From assembly GCA_004026145.2 (NCBI GenBank), contig CP034975.1, positions 14,775,889 through 14,839,888 of the forward strand: a DNA stretch of 64,000 nucleotides, given 5' to 3'. Below, piece after piece: positions 36,660 to 48,499 of the stretch. Position 1 is the first letter of the stretch, and the number at the start of each line of letters is the position of its first letter. The position numbers were made by a program, and so were the translations under genes. Source of the stretch: Takifugu bimaculatus. Taxonomy: Eukaryota > Chordata > Actinopteri > Tetraodontiformes > Tetraodontidae. The notes below the pieces were generated by a model that saw only the letters and a program-made list of their open reading frames with translations, did no database searches and had not been told where the DNA came from.

Positions 36660-36930
36660 CTGGTTGAGTAGCATCCTTTGACGGAGGCAGTGTGACGGTG
36701 GGGGGTGGCGTGTCCCTCGCTGGAATAAGAAGACAAGTCATCATTGGAGTCGAAGCAGAGAGATTTGGTTTCTCAGAGACCTACAGAATTTGCGTGGGGA
36801 TGAAGGAATGGCTTCAACCCCACTGAACTCTTTGGGGATCAGCTTTAGGTGTTGCTTGTACCAGAGTCACCAACACAGCCACGTTGGCTGACTTGTGATG
36901 AATGTTAAATGCTGTCGCAAAACTGCACGA
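36660..36930 (+). mobile_element. Possible degenerate Tc1/mariner-like transposase remnant
   Basis: Separate frames give FDGGSVTVGGGVS, GFNPTELFGDQL and TNTATLADL. These resemble in order the Tc1 transposase blocks SVMVWGG, DLNPIELLWDQL and PATLQEL. Several stops and frame changes intervene. The resemblance is weak and could be chance. Confidence 0.35.
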
Positions 36931-37300
36931 TTGAACCATCGGGACGTGGCTTTTCGTCCTCTTCTGTCACTTCTTTTGATTATTTTTATCAAAGCTGTTG
37001 AGCAGGGATGAAGCATATTTGCTTGTTCTATTTGTAAGAACTTGTAGCCTCTGTGCAATCCGGTGCTTCCATTATCTTCTAGTTTATGGAGGTGGCAGCC
37101 GGGAAAGAATGAACGGACTCTCCAACTGGTGATTGAGTGCTTGAGGATGTTCATCAGCAGATAATTGTCTCCACCTCCCCCATTCCTCAGGCTACTGTTT
37201 GTAATTTGCTTGTTCACTTTTTTTGTTGTCTTGTGTTTTCCTGGTTGGTTTTCTGCTGTCTCATTGTGCAAATTGTTTGATTCTCTGTTGCTCTTTATCC

Positions 37301-37319
37301 AATAAAGATAATCTTTATT
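37301..37319. terminator. Inverted repeat giving AATAAA on both strands
   Basis: AATAAAGA and TCTTTATT flank TAA, forming an 8-bp stem with a poly(A) signal on each strand. It lies about 135 bases before the mir-222 hairpin. Confidence 0.4.
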
Positions 37320-37435
37320 TCTGTTCCTTTTTCTTTTCCCTTTTCCCTCAGATGGATACAGCTGTGTCTGCAGTCATGTGACCGGCCATCCATTCTGGCC
37401 CATGCCCAAGCTGTCACCTGGATCACTAATCTGTG

Positions 37436-37520
37436 CCTTCTGTCAGTTGCTCAGTAGGCAGTGTAGATCCTGTGTAGCAATCAGCAGCTACATCTGGCTA
37501 CTGGGTCTCTGACAGCTCTG
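37436..37520 (+). ncRNA. mir222: microRNA mir-222 precursor hairpin
   Basis: The 3' arm at 37,486-37,509 begins AGCTACATCTGGCTACTGGG, identical over these bases to vertebrate miR-222-3p as I know it. The 5' arm at 37,450-37,471 reads CTCAGTAGGCAGTGTAGATC, matching miR-222-5p closely. The flanks CTGTCAG (37,440-37,446) and CTGACAG (37,509-37,515) close the stem, and the loop is TGTGTAGCAATCAGC. miR-222 acts post-transcriptionally; known vertebrate targets include KIT and CDKN1B. mir-221 lies about 220 bases downstream on the same strand, the order seen in other vertebrates, so both should come from one primary transcript. Confidence 0.96.
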
Positions 37521-37721
37521 CCAACCCCCAACCTGGCAAAAGTCACTCCTCTCCGATTGGCCGATGGTACAGACCACTGCTCTGATTGGCTGCGGTGCTT
37601 CAGTTAGGCCCCGTCCTGTAACAGCACCATCATGTTGCCTTTTTCTTTGAATTTCAGTTCTTCCTCTTGCATCTTTTTAAAAAAAATTGGAGTGCGATTT
37701 ACCTTCCCTTGTGTCTTTGAC

Positions 37722-37806
37722 TCTTCCTGAACCTGGCATACAATGTAGATTTCTGTGTGCTTGGATTCTACAGCTACATTGTCTGCTGGGTTTCCGGATA
37801 GCAATA
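37722..37806 (+). ncRNA. mir221: microRNA mir-221 precursor hairpin
   Basis: The 5' arm at 37,731-37,754 begins ACCTGGCATACAATGTAGAT, matching miR-221-5p. The 3' arm at 37,772-37,794 begins AGCTACATTGTCTGCTGGGT, identical over these bases to miR-221-3p as I know it. The two arms pair around the loop TGTGTGCTTGGATTCTAC. It shares the seed GCTACAT with mir-222 just upstream, which marks the pair as an old tandem duplication. It is expected to be processed with mir-222 from one transcript. Confidence 0.96.
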
Positions 37807-37809
37807 ATT

Positions 37810-39797
37810 CTACCCGTGTACCGCACTCCCAACTTAAAGAAGTTGTCAATCATGTATGCAGCAGTGGAACCTTAAATTAGGTGGTGGTCTAATAAATGTG
37901 TAAAACACTTTATTTATGGTCTTTTTCTCTCTTCATCACTCTCATTTTACCCCTTCTGGGAACAAGCTTTAAATCACAGCACAGTCCATCACATTCTTCC
38001 CCAGCCTGCAGTAATCTGCACCCCTCTGCAGTAGATTCCTCCTCCCTCCAGCCTGCATGTATGTGCCCGTCCTCCATCAAGCGTGGGTTGTTCATATTGT
38101 TGGAGATTTTGGGCGTCCACAGTAACCGGCAACTCCCGCAAACAAAAAGGTCACCCTGTCTTTGTCAAAATTCCTTTCCAAATGAACCATTTTTTATTTT
38201 TTGTTTTTCTTAAAAGAGGTGGTTGCCACTAAACTGGGCACCTGGAATGGCCAGTCATCCAGCTCCTGTCTGCTTTTCCACATTGCTAGTTTAGTTGCAA
38301 ATGGCATGTTTATCTTGCATGTATTTTTTAATCATCTCAACCTTGGAGGGCATTGGAAGATCTGCTCTCTGGAATCAGGGGCACAACTGAGGATGGGAGC
38401 TCCAATTATACTGTATATTACTCAGCTTTAAATATATCCAGTGTGCAGACCTAATAGTTTAACATTCTATAAACGGTTAAATTCTTTAATGATTTAACCT
38501 TATTGGGAGTGTCATTTTCAGGCCATTTTAAAAGTCTGGGACATCCAAAACACTTCAAAGTAGCATCTTTTGTGTTTTTGATTTTTTGATCCTTAATACA
38601 TTTCATGGGGTGTTTGTGTCTCCGAATGTGTGAGAGTTAGCACACCTATATCCATGTTAGCAGCATTTTCTCTGAGGGACACCACTGAAACTATCAGAGT
38701 TCTAGTGGAACATTTTGGATGGTTTTATCTGAAGAACTGGGCCACTTCCACTGTTTCTTATTCCTGTAATATTTCGCCTTCCTTCTCTAATGCTGTATTT
38801 TTCTCTCTCTTATTCATCTTACTCTTGCTTGTATCAGGCTAAATCTTATGGGTGAACCTCTTCTGTGCCCTGGCATTTCCCGCCTGTTGTAAAGAGCAAA
38901 AGGGTTCCCAGGTTTAAGAGCTCTAAACAGTTCTGAATCACCAACCAAGAATGTACAACCACTGACTCACACTTCCTCCTGTATATGACAGCAGTTCCTC
39001 TCATCAAACAATAACTTTTGCCCTTCCCTCCTCCCTCCTTCTAAGGAAACTCTTTTCCTTCCCACCACCACTTTTACCCCTACCTTAGCTAACCACACCC
39101 TCAGAGGAGGTTCAACAGGTTCCTGCGAACAGAAGGGAGTTCTGACTTGTACAGAAGCACATTGAAATCCTTCTGGGCAGCCGTCACCTATTCATTTGAT
39201 GTTGTCTGTAATTGTTCCAGGTCTGACCTTGTGCTTGTTCTTGGGAGCGAGAGGAATTGGTCTCTGTTTTTGTCACAGTCCAAACCTGCTGAGTGATCAT
39301 TCAATAAAGGGCTTTACTTAACTCACCCCTGGGGATTCTGGTTCTGATCCCAACCCATAATGTTGCATTCAGTTCTGTTCTGGGGTGTTGCATCGGCTGA
39401 GCATTGTCCACTGAAGCCCTCTCAACTTTGTCTCACAGATTAAATAAAGTCTTAGTTGAATAAGAAAGGTATTTCCAATAAAGAAATAAATTAAAAGATG
39501 TTTTTTTCCAAGCATGACACAAAAACCACATTATGACTAAGATGTGCTTTTGTGCTTGTTATTTTAGCATCCCACATGAGAAGTTGCAGCGGACATTAAA
39601 TCCGCTGTCAGTTATTTGCAACATTTACACAGAAAAGGCGCTAAGAGGAACTGATGACTCATACGGAAGATATTGTGGAATATTTGCATCATGCTGCACC
39701 AGAACAAAAGCAGGTCCGAGCTGGCAGGTGGCCGATCAGCCTCCAAACACCCATTATGTCTTGCCTACACGCTACAATAACCCATCATTCAACACAC

Positions 39798-39872
<75 letters not shown>

Positions 39873-40560
39873 ATTGTGATTGGATGAACACCTGTTAACT
39901 GGAGTTCCCACAGTGAACTACCTGCCGAACATATATTGCTTCATCTCTGAAGAATCTGCAGCACTTCTCCATCATTGTGACTATAAAATAATCAAATCAT
40001 TATTACTAATCTTTATCAGTCACATTAAGACATTTGATCTTTGACCCAGATTATGCCATTTTCCCTTATCATGATGCCAAAATATGACACTACTTGATTT
40101 TATCAGGAGTGCTGCTCACATCTGACCATTTTAAATAAACAAAGGAAAAATAGAATCTTTCTGGAATGATCTCTGCTGAGCGATGGGTGGTTGCAACAAA
40201 CAGGAAGCAGCGCATTCTATTTTACATCTGCCAGGGTTATTACCAGTGAGGTTCAATTAAACCTTTGCATTTCTGAAAATGATTTTGATAAATAAAATGT
40301 TGGATACCATGTTGATTCAGGGACAGTCCATTTTGGGAGTGGAAGATTTCAAATATAAAGAGCTGTGGACGGGTCAGCTGACACTATTTGAGAACACTGT
40401 CACCTTGTGGATCTCTTCATTATAGCATGATCACAACTTTCACTGTCAATGGAAAATTCCTTTATCAATCATTCAATAGTGATGGTGATTTGATGTCATA
40501 AAATATAATAAATGTATTCTTGAGGCTATGAATTAAGGTCAATGTCCAACATTGTCAATG
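37810..40560. other. Spacer downstream of the microRNA cluster
   Basis: No protein-coding exon recognised. AATAAA words near 37,889, 39,304 and 39,444 could end the primary microRNA transcript. A compound (TC)n(AC)n array lies at 39,801-39,870. The rest looks like old, unrecognisable repeat sequence. Confidence 0.45.
39801..39870. repeat. Compound (TC)n(AC)n microsatellite
   Basis: About 17 TC units followed directly by about 18 AC units. Confidence 0.95.
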
Positions 40561-40565
40561 GGCTG

Positions 40566-40568
<3 letters not shown>

Positions 40569-40601
<33 letters not shown>
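40569..40601. repeat. (CA)n microsatellite
   Basis: About 16 CA units, just upstream of the L1-like fragment. Confidence 0.95.
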
Positions 40602-40603
<2 letters not shown>

Positions 40604-40683
40604 GTGTAGGCATCTGTCTGATCTGATCGGAGGTTTCAGCTAGTTTTTCTGCATAGGTTGTTTCGACTCCCTTCTCTTGTTCT

Positions 40684-41215
40684 GTGTGTACAAAGGAAAT
40701 GAAAGACTACTTGGATAACAAAAATAATGGGGAAGTATTGCCAAGTGTTCTGTGTGAAGCTGCTAAATCAGTGTTTAGAGGAAAGGTTATTGCCCACGCA
40801 TCAGATAAGAAAAGAAAAAAAATCTATCATGACATTGAGACTAAGAAAGCAACAGGAAGAAAGCTCCATATTTGGAATTGAGAGCCTAGAACTAAAAAAC
40901 TGCCACAAATCAGAGGACATACAACACATTTTGAAACCTACTGTAGTGAACTATATAGGGAACCAAACGAAACTTGCCCTCAAGAAATAAATAGACTCAC
41001 TAGATTAACCTTAAATGGTGAAGTACACAAAAATCCCTCATGGCAGAAATCACAAGAAATAATTAGAAAAGTCTCTGAGACCAATAAAGCACCGGGAATG
41101 GATGGCTGTCCATCCAAAAGGTAGGCAATCAAAGAGCAAATAGTACCCATAATTATGGACAGTTTAATTATACACTTAAAGTGGGTGAAGAGTTAGTTCT
41201 CTCTTTCTCTGATTA
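40684..41215 (+). mobile_element. L1-like LINE ORF2 fragment
   Basis: The open frame from 40,684 reads AAKSVFRGKVIAHASDKKRK, like the linker after the endonuclease domain of L1 ORF2 (FKA..RGK.I...KKK). Further on, in broken frames, come YSELYREPNE, EIIRKVSETNKAPGMDGCPS and IVPIIMDSLI. The middle one matches the first reverse-transcriptase motif (GKSPGxDGF). Stops and a frame change show that it is inactive. No RT catalytic motif follows. Confidence 0.7.
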
Positions 41216-41749
41216 CTTATATTTGACACTGAGAGATTTGGATGTAAAGACGATTCCGTTAGATGGCTTAAAACCCTCTATGTTGCTTCAGATGCCAAAA
41301 ATAAAAATGAATGGACATCACTCACAACCTATTGAGCTGGACCGAGGCTGCCCAGCAGCAAAAGGAATGATGAAAGCAACTATGGTCCCATAAGTAAGAA
41401 CATCAAGTCAAATATTGATTATTGTCACTTTGTCTCTCCCACATTATTCCTCTCTCCATTATAATAACTTGCAAATAGAAAATGATGCTAATTGATTGAT
41501 GGCGTAATTTCAGCAGCTTCCGCTGGTGTTTATCCTTTATTTTAGCTGCTATTTTAGCTTATTCTTCATCTTTAGCAATGAACAAGAGTTTTTTTAAAAA
41601 AAAAAATCTTTAAGTATGAATCTCTGATTCAGTGTTGGATTTTGTCATTACTGTATTTTCATTTAAGAGTAAAAAAAAGAGTGTACGAGCAAAAGAAGGA
41701 AGGAAGCAGAAGGAAGTACGGAGCAGAGAGAGCGGACTTGAAGTAGGGA

Positions 41750-41852
<103 letters not shown>

Positions 41853-42829
41853 CTTGGACTCTGGCATGTAGTGGGAAAACAGGGGGGAGTTAGAATTCAG
41901 GCCAAAAAAGTAAAAGGTAGAATTATTGAGACCAGCTCAGCATTTCAATCTGAGTCCTGCAGCACTGATGAGAGAAATGGGAAAGAAGCTGGGGGAGGTG
42001 GAAAAAAGTCCCACGAGATGGGAACATGTTGATAATATGCAAACCAGAATAGCAGTGAAGCAGGTGGGAAGGTGGATTCTGGGAGTGAACGAGAGGAGTC
42101 ATCACTGGAAACACTGTGGATGAAGACTTGGAAAGACTAATTGGAGAAGGAGGCTGCAAGGAACAGTTGGTGGTGAAAGAATTGATAGTCCGTCAATTAT
42201 CCTGGAATTTCGAAGGAATGAAAAGGCAGAAAGATTATTTTACAATTCAATGCCAGAAGCCTTATGTCTCATGGCCAAGGCTTCAAAGGTTTATCAGAGA
42301 TTGTAGAAGAACACTGGATATTCTGTGTATCCAAGAAAAAGGGCAAAAAGCAGTGTTGGATTCTGTCATTAATGGTTCTGATAGTGATGGAGAAATAGAG
42401 AAGAGGGAAATGGAGAAGATCATATATTTGTAAAACATGGAACACAATATAAGTTTATGGGGAGAGGAAGGGAAATTGAATCTGTAGTAATTGAAATTTA
42501 GGCAATGGAGAGAGGATATGTACACATGGGCAAAAGACAGAGGAATAAACCAATGGCAGATGTTGTGCAATACAAACATGGAAAGTATCAACAGTAGATC
42601 ACAAGCCAGGGAACAAAGAATCAAGAGTATCAGGAACTGTTCTGTAACTCAGTAGGAAGGTAGAGAGATCTCCAGAGTCTGGAGATTTCTAAAAGAATAA
42701 AAATGCAGGCAAGGATCAGATCTGTTACCTGTACATAAAGATAAATCATCTTAGTGGCAAAGGATGTAGTGGTTAGGAGGTTAGGAGGGGGATTACCAGT
42801 GAAGTGGATAGAGAGTGTGTACGGAGCCA

Positions 42830-44170
42830 GAGAGATTGATAGATCCAGGGAATTATAAGATCTTTTGCTTTAACATCTAAAGCCTTAAAATATTTTTGGG
42901 ATTCAAAAAAGGCCATAATACCATGGACTCACGTTTGTGCTTGGAGCACGAGTTGAGAAAAGTGCCGATGAATCAAGTGTGGTGAAGTTTTCTTTGATAT
43001 TACCATACCATACCATCCGCTACTTTGCTACTGAAAAAGGATATGACTTCATGAAGACAAAGGGTGCTAAATAAACTCTTTAAAATGGGCAGGTTTCTGA
43101 GAGAAGAATTCAGAAAATGATTGCTAAGTGCAAAAAGGTGGTTAATGTAATGAGTGGGGAACAGACAGACAGCTGTTGACTTCATGTATACAGGATTAAT
43201 TAGATCTATACTGGATTACAGCACTGCTGTTTCTGGTTCAACTACACAAACTACACAAGTTACTAGATCTTGGACTGTGTACAGGTGCTTTTCAGACTCC
43301 TTGACAGCGACACTACAAATAAAGATGGGAAAGCAAATGATGGAAACACAGAGGGAACAGATCACACTGAACTATTGGGCCAGTCTGCAGGGCCACAGCA
43401 GGATCAGATAACCCAAAACATCCTGAAACCCTGTTGGGAGAACGAAAACAACTTCAGATAGATCAGCGACACATCAGTACAGTAGTGCCTTTGGCAATCA
43501 TTGGATATTTCCTGATGCTACAGTTGACTGCTGTACAGTAGGCGTTGATAGATCACCGGTAAAGGAATGGTAGGAACTTGGTTCAATTCACAACATGCAC
43601 AAGCATAGATTGATGGTCATTATACTTATGTTCAGATGGATCAAAGTGTTCTGACAATAAGATGGGATTGAGGCTTTTTTGTGGCACTTTGGTGTTTTAA
43701 TTGGGTAGAGAATGGATGAAAGATTGTTCATTTATACAGAGGAAATGTGGCACAATTGTTGACAATGCAGTGGGTGGATGTAAAACCAATGAGGGTAATT
43801 ATATTCTCAGATTCAAGTCATTCATATAGTAGACTGGATATTTTATTGGAAATACTGCAGGACATTTACAGAATTTAACTGATGGGTGCGAGGGTATTTT
43901 AGTATACGTTCCAGTTGAGTATGGAACTAAATGTTAGTGTCCATGGGAAGACAGTCAGAACACAAGTTAATGGAAATGTGGTAGACAGTGGGACGAAGAA
44001 AGTACAGGGAGGTATTATAGAATCCAGAGGAATGAAGGGGAAATGAGGTGTGTACGCCACTCAGGTTCAGTCACTGGGGGTTAAACAGCATGTTGGATAA
44101 AACGGGGAAACAATATGTGGGTGGAGATAGAGACAGTGGACCTCGGTTCTAATGCACTGTAGGAAATATG
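42830..44170 (+). mobile_element. I-clade (Nimb-like) LINE remnant: reverse transcriptase and RNase H
   Basis: Broken plus-strand frames give, in order: GFKKGHNTMDSRLCLEHELR (RT palm region), LNKLFKMG, MIAKCKKVVNVMSG, YTGLIRSILDYSTAV, ITLNYWASLQGHS, and then RNase H blocks with YTYVQMDQSV/KCSDNKMG near 43,625-43,660, TMQWVDVKPMRVIIFSDS and RLDILLEILQDIYRI. This is the RT-to-RNase H order of I-clade elements common in fish. Many stops and indels make it a dead copy. The sequence upstream to about 41,880 may be its 5' part, and the 3' end lies close to the fundc1 promoter. Confidence 0.75.
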
Positions 44171-44292
44171 AAGTCCAAAGGAGGCGAAAGATGCAGGACC
44201 TCAATAAAAAGAAACTACAGGTTAATGTGGGCGACAGGCCAGTTGTTTTGTTTCTTGTCCAAAGGTGAATCCATCCGGATTAACACTCCTAA

Positions 44293-44307
44293 CCAGTAGG
44301 TGGCGCT
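44293..44307 (+). promoter_or_regulatory. CTCF-like motif upstream of fundc1
   Basis: CCAGTAGGTGGCGCT fits all positions of CCASYAGRKGGCRSY and lies 94 bases before the fundc1 start codon, between the LINE remnant and the gene. Confidence 0.45.
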
Positions 44308-44380
44308 AAAGCACCGGCACGTTGTAAAAAGGAAGAAATCACCAAAAGTACCGAGAAGACCGAGCGCGAGTCGGACGGAA

Positions 44381-44390
44381 ATACGTCATC
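44381..44390 (+). promoter_or_regulatory. CRE/ATF-like site at the fundc1 start
   Basis: ATACGTCATC contains ACGTCA, a CRE half-site with flanks, ending 10 bases before the ATG. It is probably in the core promoter or the very short 5' UTR. Confidence 0.35.
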
Positions 44391-44400
44391 GTGTTCCGAA

Positions 44401-45767
44401 ATGGCGAGTCGCAGCAAGGGTAAGAGCTCCGACCTGTGCGCACTGAACGTAAATCGCTTCCACATTACTCATAAAACCACTCTATGTGCTAACGGAGATG
44501 GGCTATTGTAGCCAATTGTTCTAATCCACCATTAGCATTAGTAGCGAGTATGCTAACAGGAAGGGTTTGTTTTTTTTGACGGGTCGCAGCAGCTCCTGCG
44601 AGTTTCCTGATGAGGCTTGAAAGTTTGTGATAGTCGTTTAGGGTGCACAAACAACCGCACCTTTAGAGTCTATGCCCGTATAATGTCCATATACTTACAT
44701 GGTGCCATTGTATATCGACAGAGCTGGCAGAGGAGATCAACGACAAAGTCGTAGACCTGGCAGAATATGCCAAACGTCAAAGATGGTGGAACCGACTGGT
44801 TGGGAAGAACTCTGACAGCATAGCAAGGAGATACCCAGTAGCGACACAAATTGCCATCGGGAGCGTGAGTGGATGGTGAGCAGTAAACTGGAAATGCTGC
44901 AGTCGGTGTTGATGCGCTTTGCTTTGGCAGGACAACAAGGGAAACCTCTGCTTGTCATGAATTCTGAACGCTGTAATAACCTTAATTTACATCCTAAGGA
45001 TTTGATAGTGACAAATGTCAGCATGGTTGTTGACGTCACAGGCAAAGTTAGATGCATCTGCTTTTATTTCAGGTGTGCCGGCTATCTTTTCCAGAAGGTT
45101 GGGAAAGTTGCAGCCATGTCCCTTGGTGGAGGTCTCCTGTTACTGCCGGTAATCTCACACAGCCCATTTAGTTCCATCTGTGGTCACGTATGTAGAATGA
45201 AACACGCATGAAGTTTTGTGCACCCGTCTTCTCTTTGCAGATAGCCTACAACAGTGGCTACATCAAAGTGGACTGGAAGCGAGTAGAGAAGGATTTCGAC
45301 AAAGCTAAGGAGCAACTGAATCAGGGTCCTGGTCAAAAAGAGCTGGACACATTTGTTAAGAAGGTAATATTGGTGCGACAGTAGTAGAGGGACACTACAG
45401 GACTTGTCCTTAGGGCAGGCCTTCAGCTGTCCCTCTGCACCTAAATGATAAGGGACATATTTTTAAAGACAGAAATGTGCATGCTTTGGCTGGAGAAGAA
45501 AGTTTGTTTGAAAGAGGAGTTAAAAAATAAAAAGCCATCTTTGTTGAAGCCAACATCGCATGATGACCCGAGTTATCCGCCCTTTATTAATGCAAAGTAC
45601 CACCAGAAGAAAGCTGAATATTTAACAACATTTTGTTATATATTATGGACAAGTGTCACTGAAAATCTGCAATATCTTCTTTTTTTCAGTCCAAGGCCTT
45701 CGTGAAACAGAATATTGTTGTCACCAGTGGCTTCGTTGGAGGATTTCTGCTTGGCATGGCGTCATAG
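44401..45767 (+). CDS. fundc1: FUN14 domain-containing protein (fundc1 by position), lacking an evident LIR
   Basis: Small outer mitochondrial membrane protein of the mitophagy-receptor family. Five exons: 44401-44419, 44722-44875, 45073-45148, 45241-45363, 45690-45767; 450 bases in phase, 149 residues. The FUN14 core is clear: VATQIAIGSVSGWCAGYLFQ, KVAAMSLGGGLLLLPIAYNS, GYIKVDWKRVEKD and the C-terminus GFVGGFLLGMAS. Two or three hydrophobic segments fit the family topology. The N-terminus MASRSKELAEEINDKVVDLA lacks the acidic YEVL motif that binds LC3 in FUNDC1; the equivalent position reads DKVVDL. Sequence mixes FUNDC1- and FUNDC2-like residues, and the symbol rests on linkage with ndp and mao. 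Confidence 0.88.
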
Positions 45768-46529
45768 GATCTGATGGACAAGAAGGCCTTATTTCATGGC
45801 AGAAGATGAGGGCATATGTCCCCCCCCCAGTCCACTCTGTAGTTGTCTGATCTTGCAGTAACTGCATCTTGTTTTAGCAAAGTATTTCAGAATTGCTCTA
45901 GTTAAGTTAACAACACTCCCTTTGAAGGCCAAATCCAGATTAATGATACAGCGGAAAAGGTTCAATTCTTTTACAAGTGACTGTGTGAATGTAGTAAATA
46001 TGTATATTGTACAACGGTTTAAAAAAGAAAAGAGAGTGCACTGCTATTACTGCTCACTGTCGTGTCAGAATTTAAATCAGTTTGTCTCCTTTTTGTTTGG
46101 TGTAAAAGTAACTTGGGGGGGGGTGTTAACTTGTGAATACCTGTGGGTCACCCTCCCATAACCAGTGCAGCTTAACATGCGTTATATTCAGACTTTAAAC
46201 CGTTTTGTTTTTTTTGTTTTTTTTAACCTTTTTGAAGTTAGTGGCAGACCCAGCAAGCTTGGACAACTCGATCAGGGCACAGACATTTCAGATCCAGGGA
46301 GCTAACTTGTGTGTTTGTCAGTCGATGTGACCTGATGTCGTTTCAAGTTCATCCCGAAGGTCGCTGAGGCGGGAAGCCTCCGCCAGCCTGTACGTCTGCC
46401 TCTGCTTCAGTTATTGCCTGACTTTAAAAAAGAAATCCTGAATAGTCATTGTTCTGAAGAAAACTGTTCTCCATTTTCCATGATGGCTTTATCGGTGTAT
46501 TGAAACATATAAGATGTTGCCTGTAAAAA

Positions 46530-46558
46530 AATAAATCTAATATTTTAATTTAAATAAA
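46530..46558 (+). terminator. Tandem poly(A) signals of fundc1
   Basis: AATAAA at 46,530-46,535 and again at 46,553-46,558, giving a 3' UTR of about 0.8 kb. Confidence 0.6.
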
Positions 46559-47429
46559 GAACATCCACTATTCAGTCTCTTTACTGGAGCACCTTTGGCA
46601 GCAGCAGCCTCTGGCCTGAGAGCAGGTTTCAACCACCAGAGTGCTCGTCATTACATGTGACAAAATATAACTTGATTACTTCTAACAAGTGGAATTTTAG
46701 AGCGTTGCACTTGATGTTTTGAACATTCTGTGCAGCCATTCTACCAGTAAATTGAGTTGATAATGTGGTTCAATTTTCCAAAGAGTGTCAGGATTGACCA
46801 GTGATTGTTGGAAGCTTGTAGTTTAGCTGTCATTCAAAATCATCAAAATGAAACAGAATGTTTACAATTGCTTGATGGCTTTGACTCAAATGCTGACTTG
46901 CATTAAGACCAAGAATATTTTTGCATTGATTTAAAAAAGAAGCTGTTTAATAGAGATTTAAATAAAGGCTAAGACGAAAACATTGTAGATGAAGGATGTA
47001 TTTAATCAGCAATCATGAAATAAATTGAATTATTTGAGAACAAAACACAATGTCACGATTTTTACCACGGCAGGTTGACTTTGCAGAGCAGTGTAGAAGA
47101 TCCTGCCTGGAGCTCAGTAAAAACATGACCAAGGACGTGATCGTGACCTTTTCTTCCCAGCACAGACATGCTGAGACAGTCTCTACCATCCTGGGGACAG
47201 GAAGGGGAGGGGTGAGGGGGCACTGGAGGTTGTCAGTGAGTACAAGTAGGGACAGTTTTTAACAACCTGCTTAGGTTTTCTTCTAACACAGCAGAAATCC
47301 TCAGAAAGTACCATCAAAGACAGTAACTTCTCATTAAATGAAACTCTTTTGAAACATCCTCAACATATTCTATTATACCTTTAACAACCTTTTCATTTAT
47401 TTTCTGGTTTCATTCCATCACTCGGTGGA

Positions 47430-47700
47430 AACAAGAATTGCCTGTTGAACATGGTCAAAGTCTGCTCTAAGCTGAACAGCCTGTTCCAAGTCGCACCATC
47501 TTCTGTGATCAACTGACAGTTTGTGTCAGTGTCTCCCCTCTGGCTGGAGGAAAAGCCCCCTTTGTCCTCAGGGCTGTCCAGCTACTCAACTCTGAACCCC
47601 GAAGCACTTCAGCACTTTACAAACATACAACACTAAACACTTTAGTTGTGTGTTTCCTGTGGTTTTTGTGTGATTGTTTTGAATGTGGTGTCCTTTAAAT
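47430..47700 (+). mobile_element. LINE ORF2 C-terminal fragment
   Basis: The frame KAPFVLRAVQLLNSEP near 47,550 resembles the C-terminal signature of several fish LINEs (KNSFVPRAVRLLN). It is preceded by a broken match and followed by T-rich sequence. Short and degraded. Confidence 0.45.
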
Positions 47701-48401
47701 TTGTGCTGCTTTTAAAGCTACTAATTGGGATTTTAAATGTAATGGATTACTTACACTTAAAACACCCCCCCCCCCCCCTCATGATGATGACCAATTAGCC
47801 CATGTTTTTCCTCCTCTTGCCCACCTCACCTGCACGTGCACGTCCACCCCTCCTCCAATGTCAGAATACTGGAATGATCTTAATATGGGGCCATGGGGCC
47901 AGCTGGTTTTAGATCAACTAAACCTGTGCATGTTTTTGTAACCCTGACCTCATCAAACTGGCTGCAGCTCTTGGGCGGCTCTTCTCTGACGGGGGCCAGC
48001 GGGACAGCTCAGAGGTGGAATTCCCTTTTGCCTCTGTGGAGCGTGTCGTACCATCAGCTGGTGCATTTCAGCGAGGGTGGAGGCTTGTGACAGTCTGCAG
48101 GAGAGTCAGTCGAGCAGAGCGAAGCTGGATAACAGCACTGAATCCAGTATAGGACCCGTCTGTCTTTAAGATCTATTGTCCTGCTGACTGGAGGTAAGAT
48201 CGTGTGGTGATTAACTCACCTACAGGAATCTGGGTGCTCTTCTGAGGTGAGGCGCTTTCACACCTGCCCTACAGATGATGGAATCCATCATCAAACACTG
48301 TTACAATGCTGAGTTCATCTCCTGCTATGTTTATTTCATTTCATCCTCAGGTATCAAAGTGTGTTTAAGTTTTCCATCGTGTTTTACCAGCCCATCAAAA
48401 G

Positions 48402-48443
48402 TCTCTCTCTCTCTCTCTCTATGTCTGTCTGTCTGTCTGCTGC

Positions 48444-48499
<56 letters not shown>
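48402..48499. repeat. Compound (CT)n(TCTG)n repeat upstream of ndp
   Basis: About nine CT units, then about 18 TCTG units with one interruption, 2.9 kb before the ndp start codon. A CT repeat is known in the 5' UTR of human NDP; whether this is comparable is unproven. Confidence 0.9.

Noticed and set aside
39290..39360. LTR-like end (AATAAA followed by a C-rich stretch)
   Set aside because: No second copy, primer-binding site or internal frame was found, so an LTR element cannot be supported.
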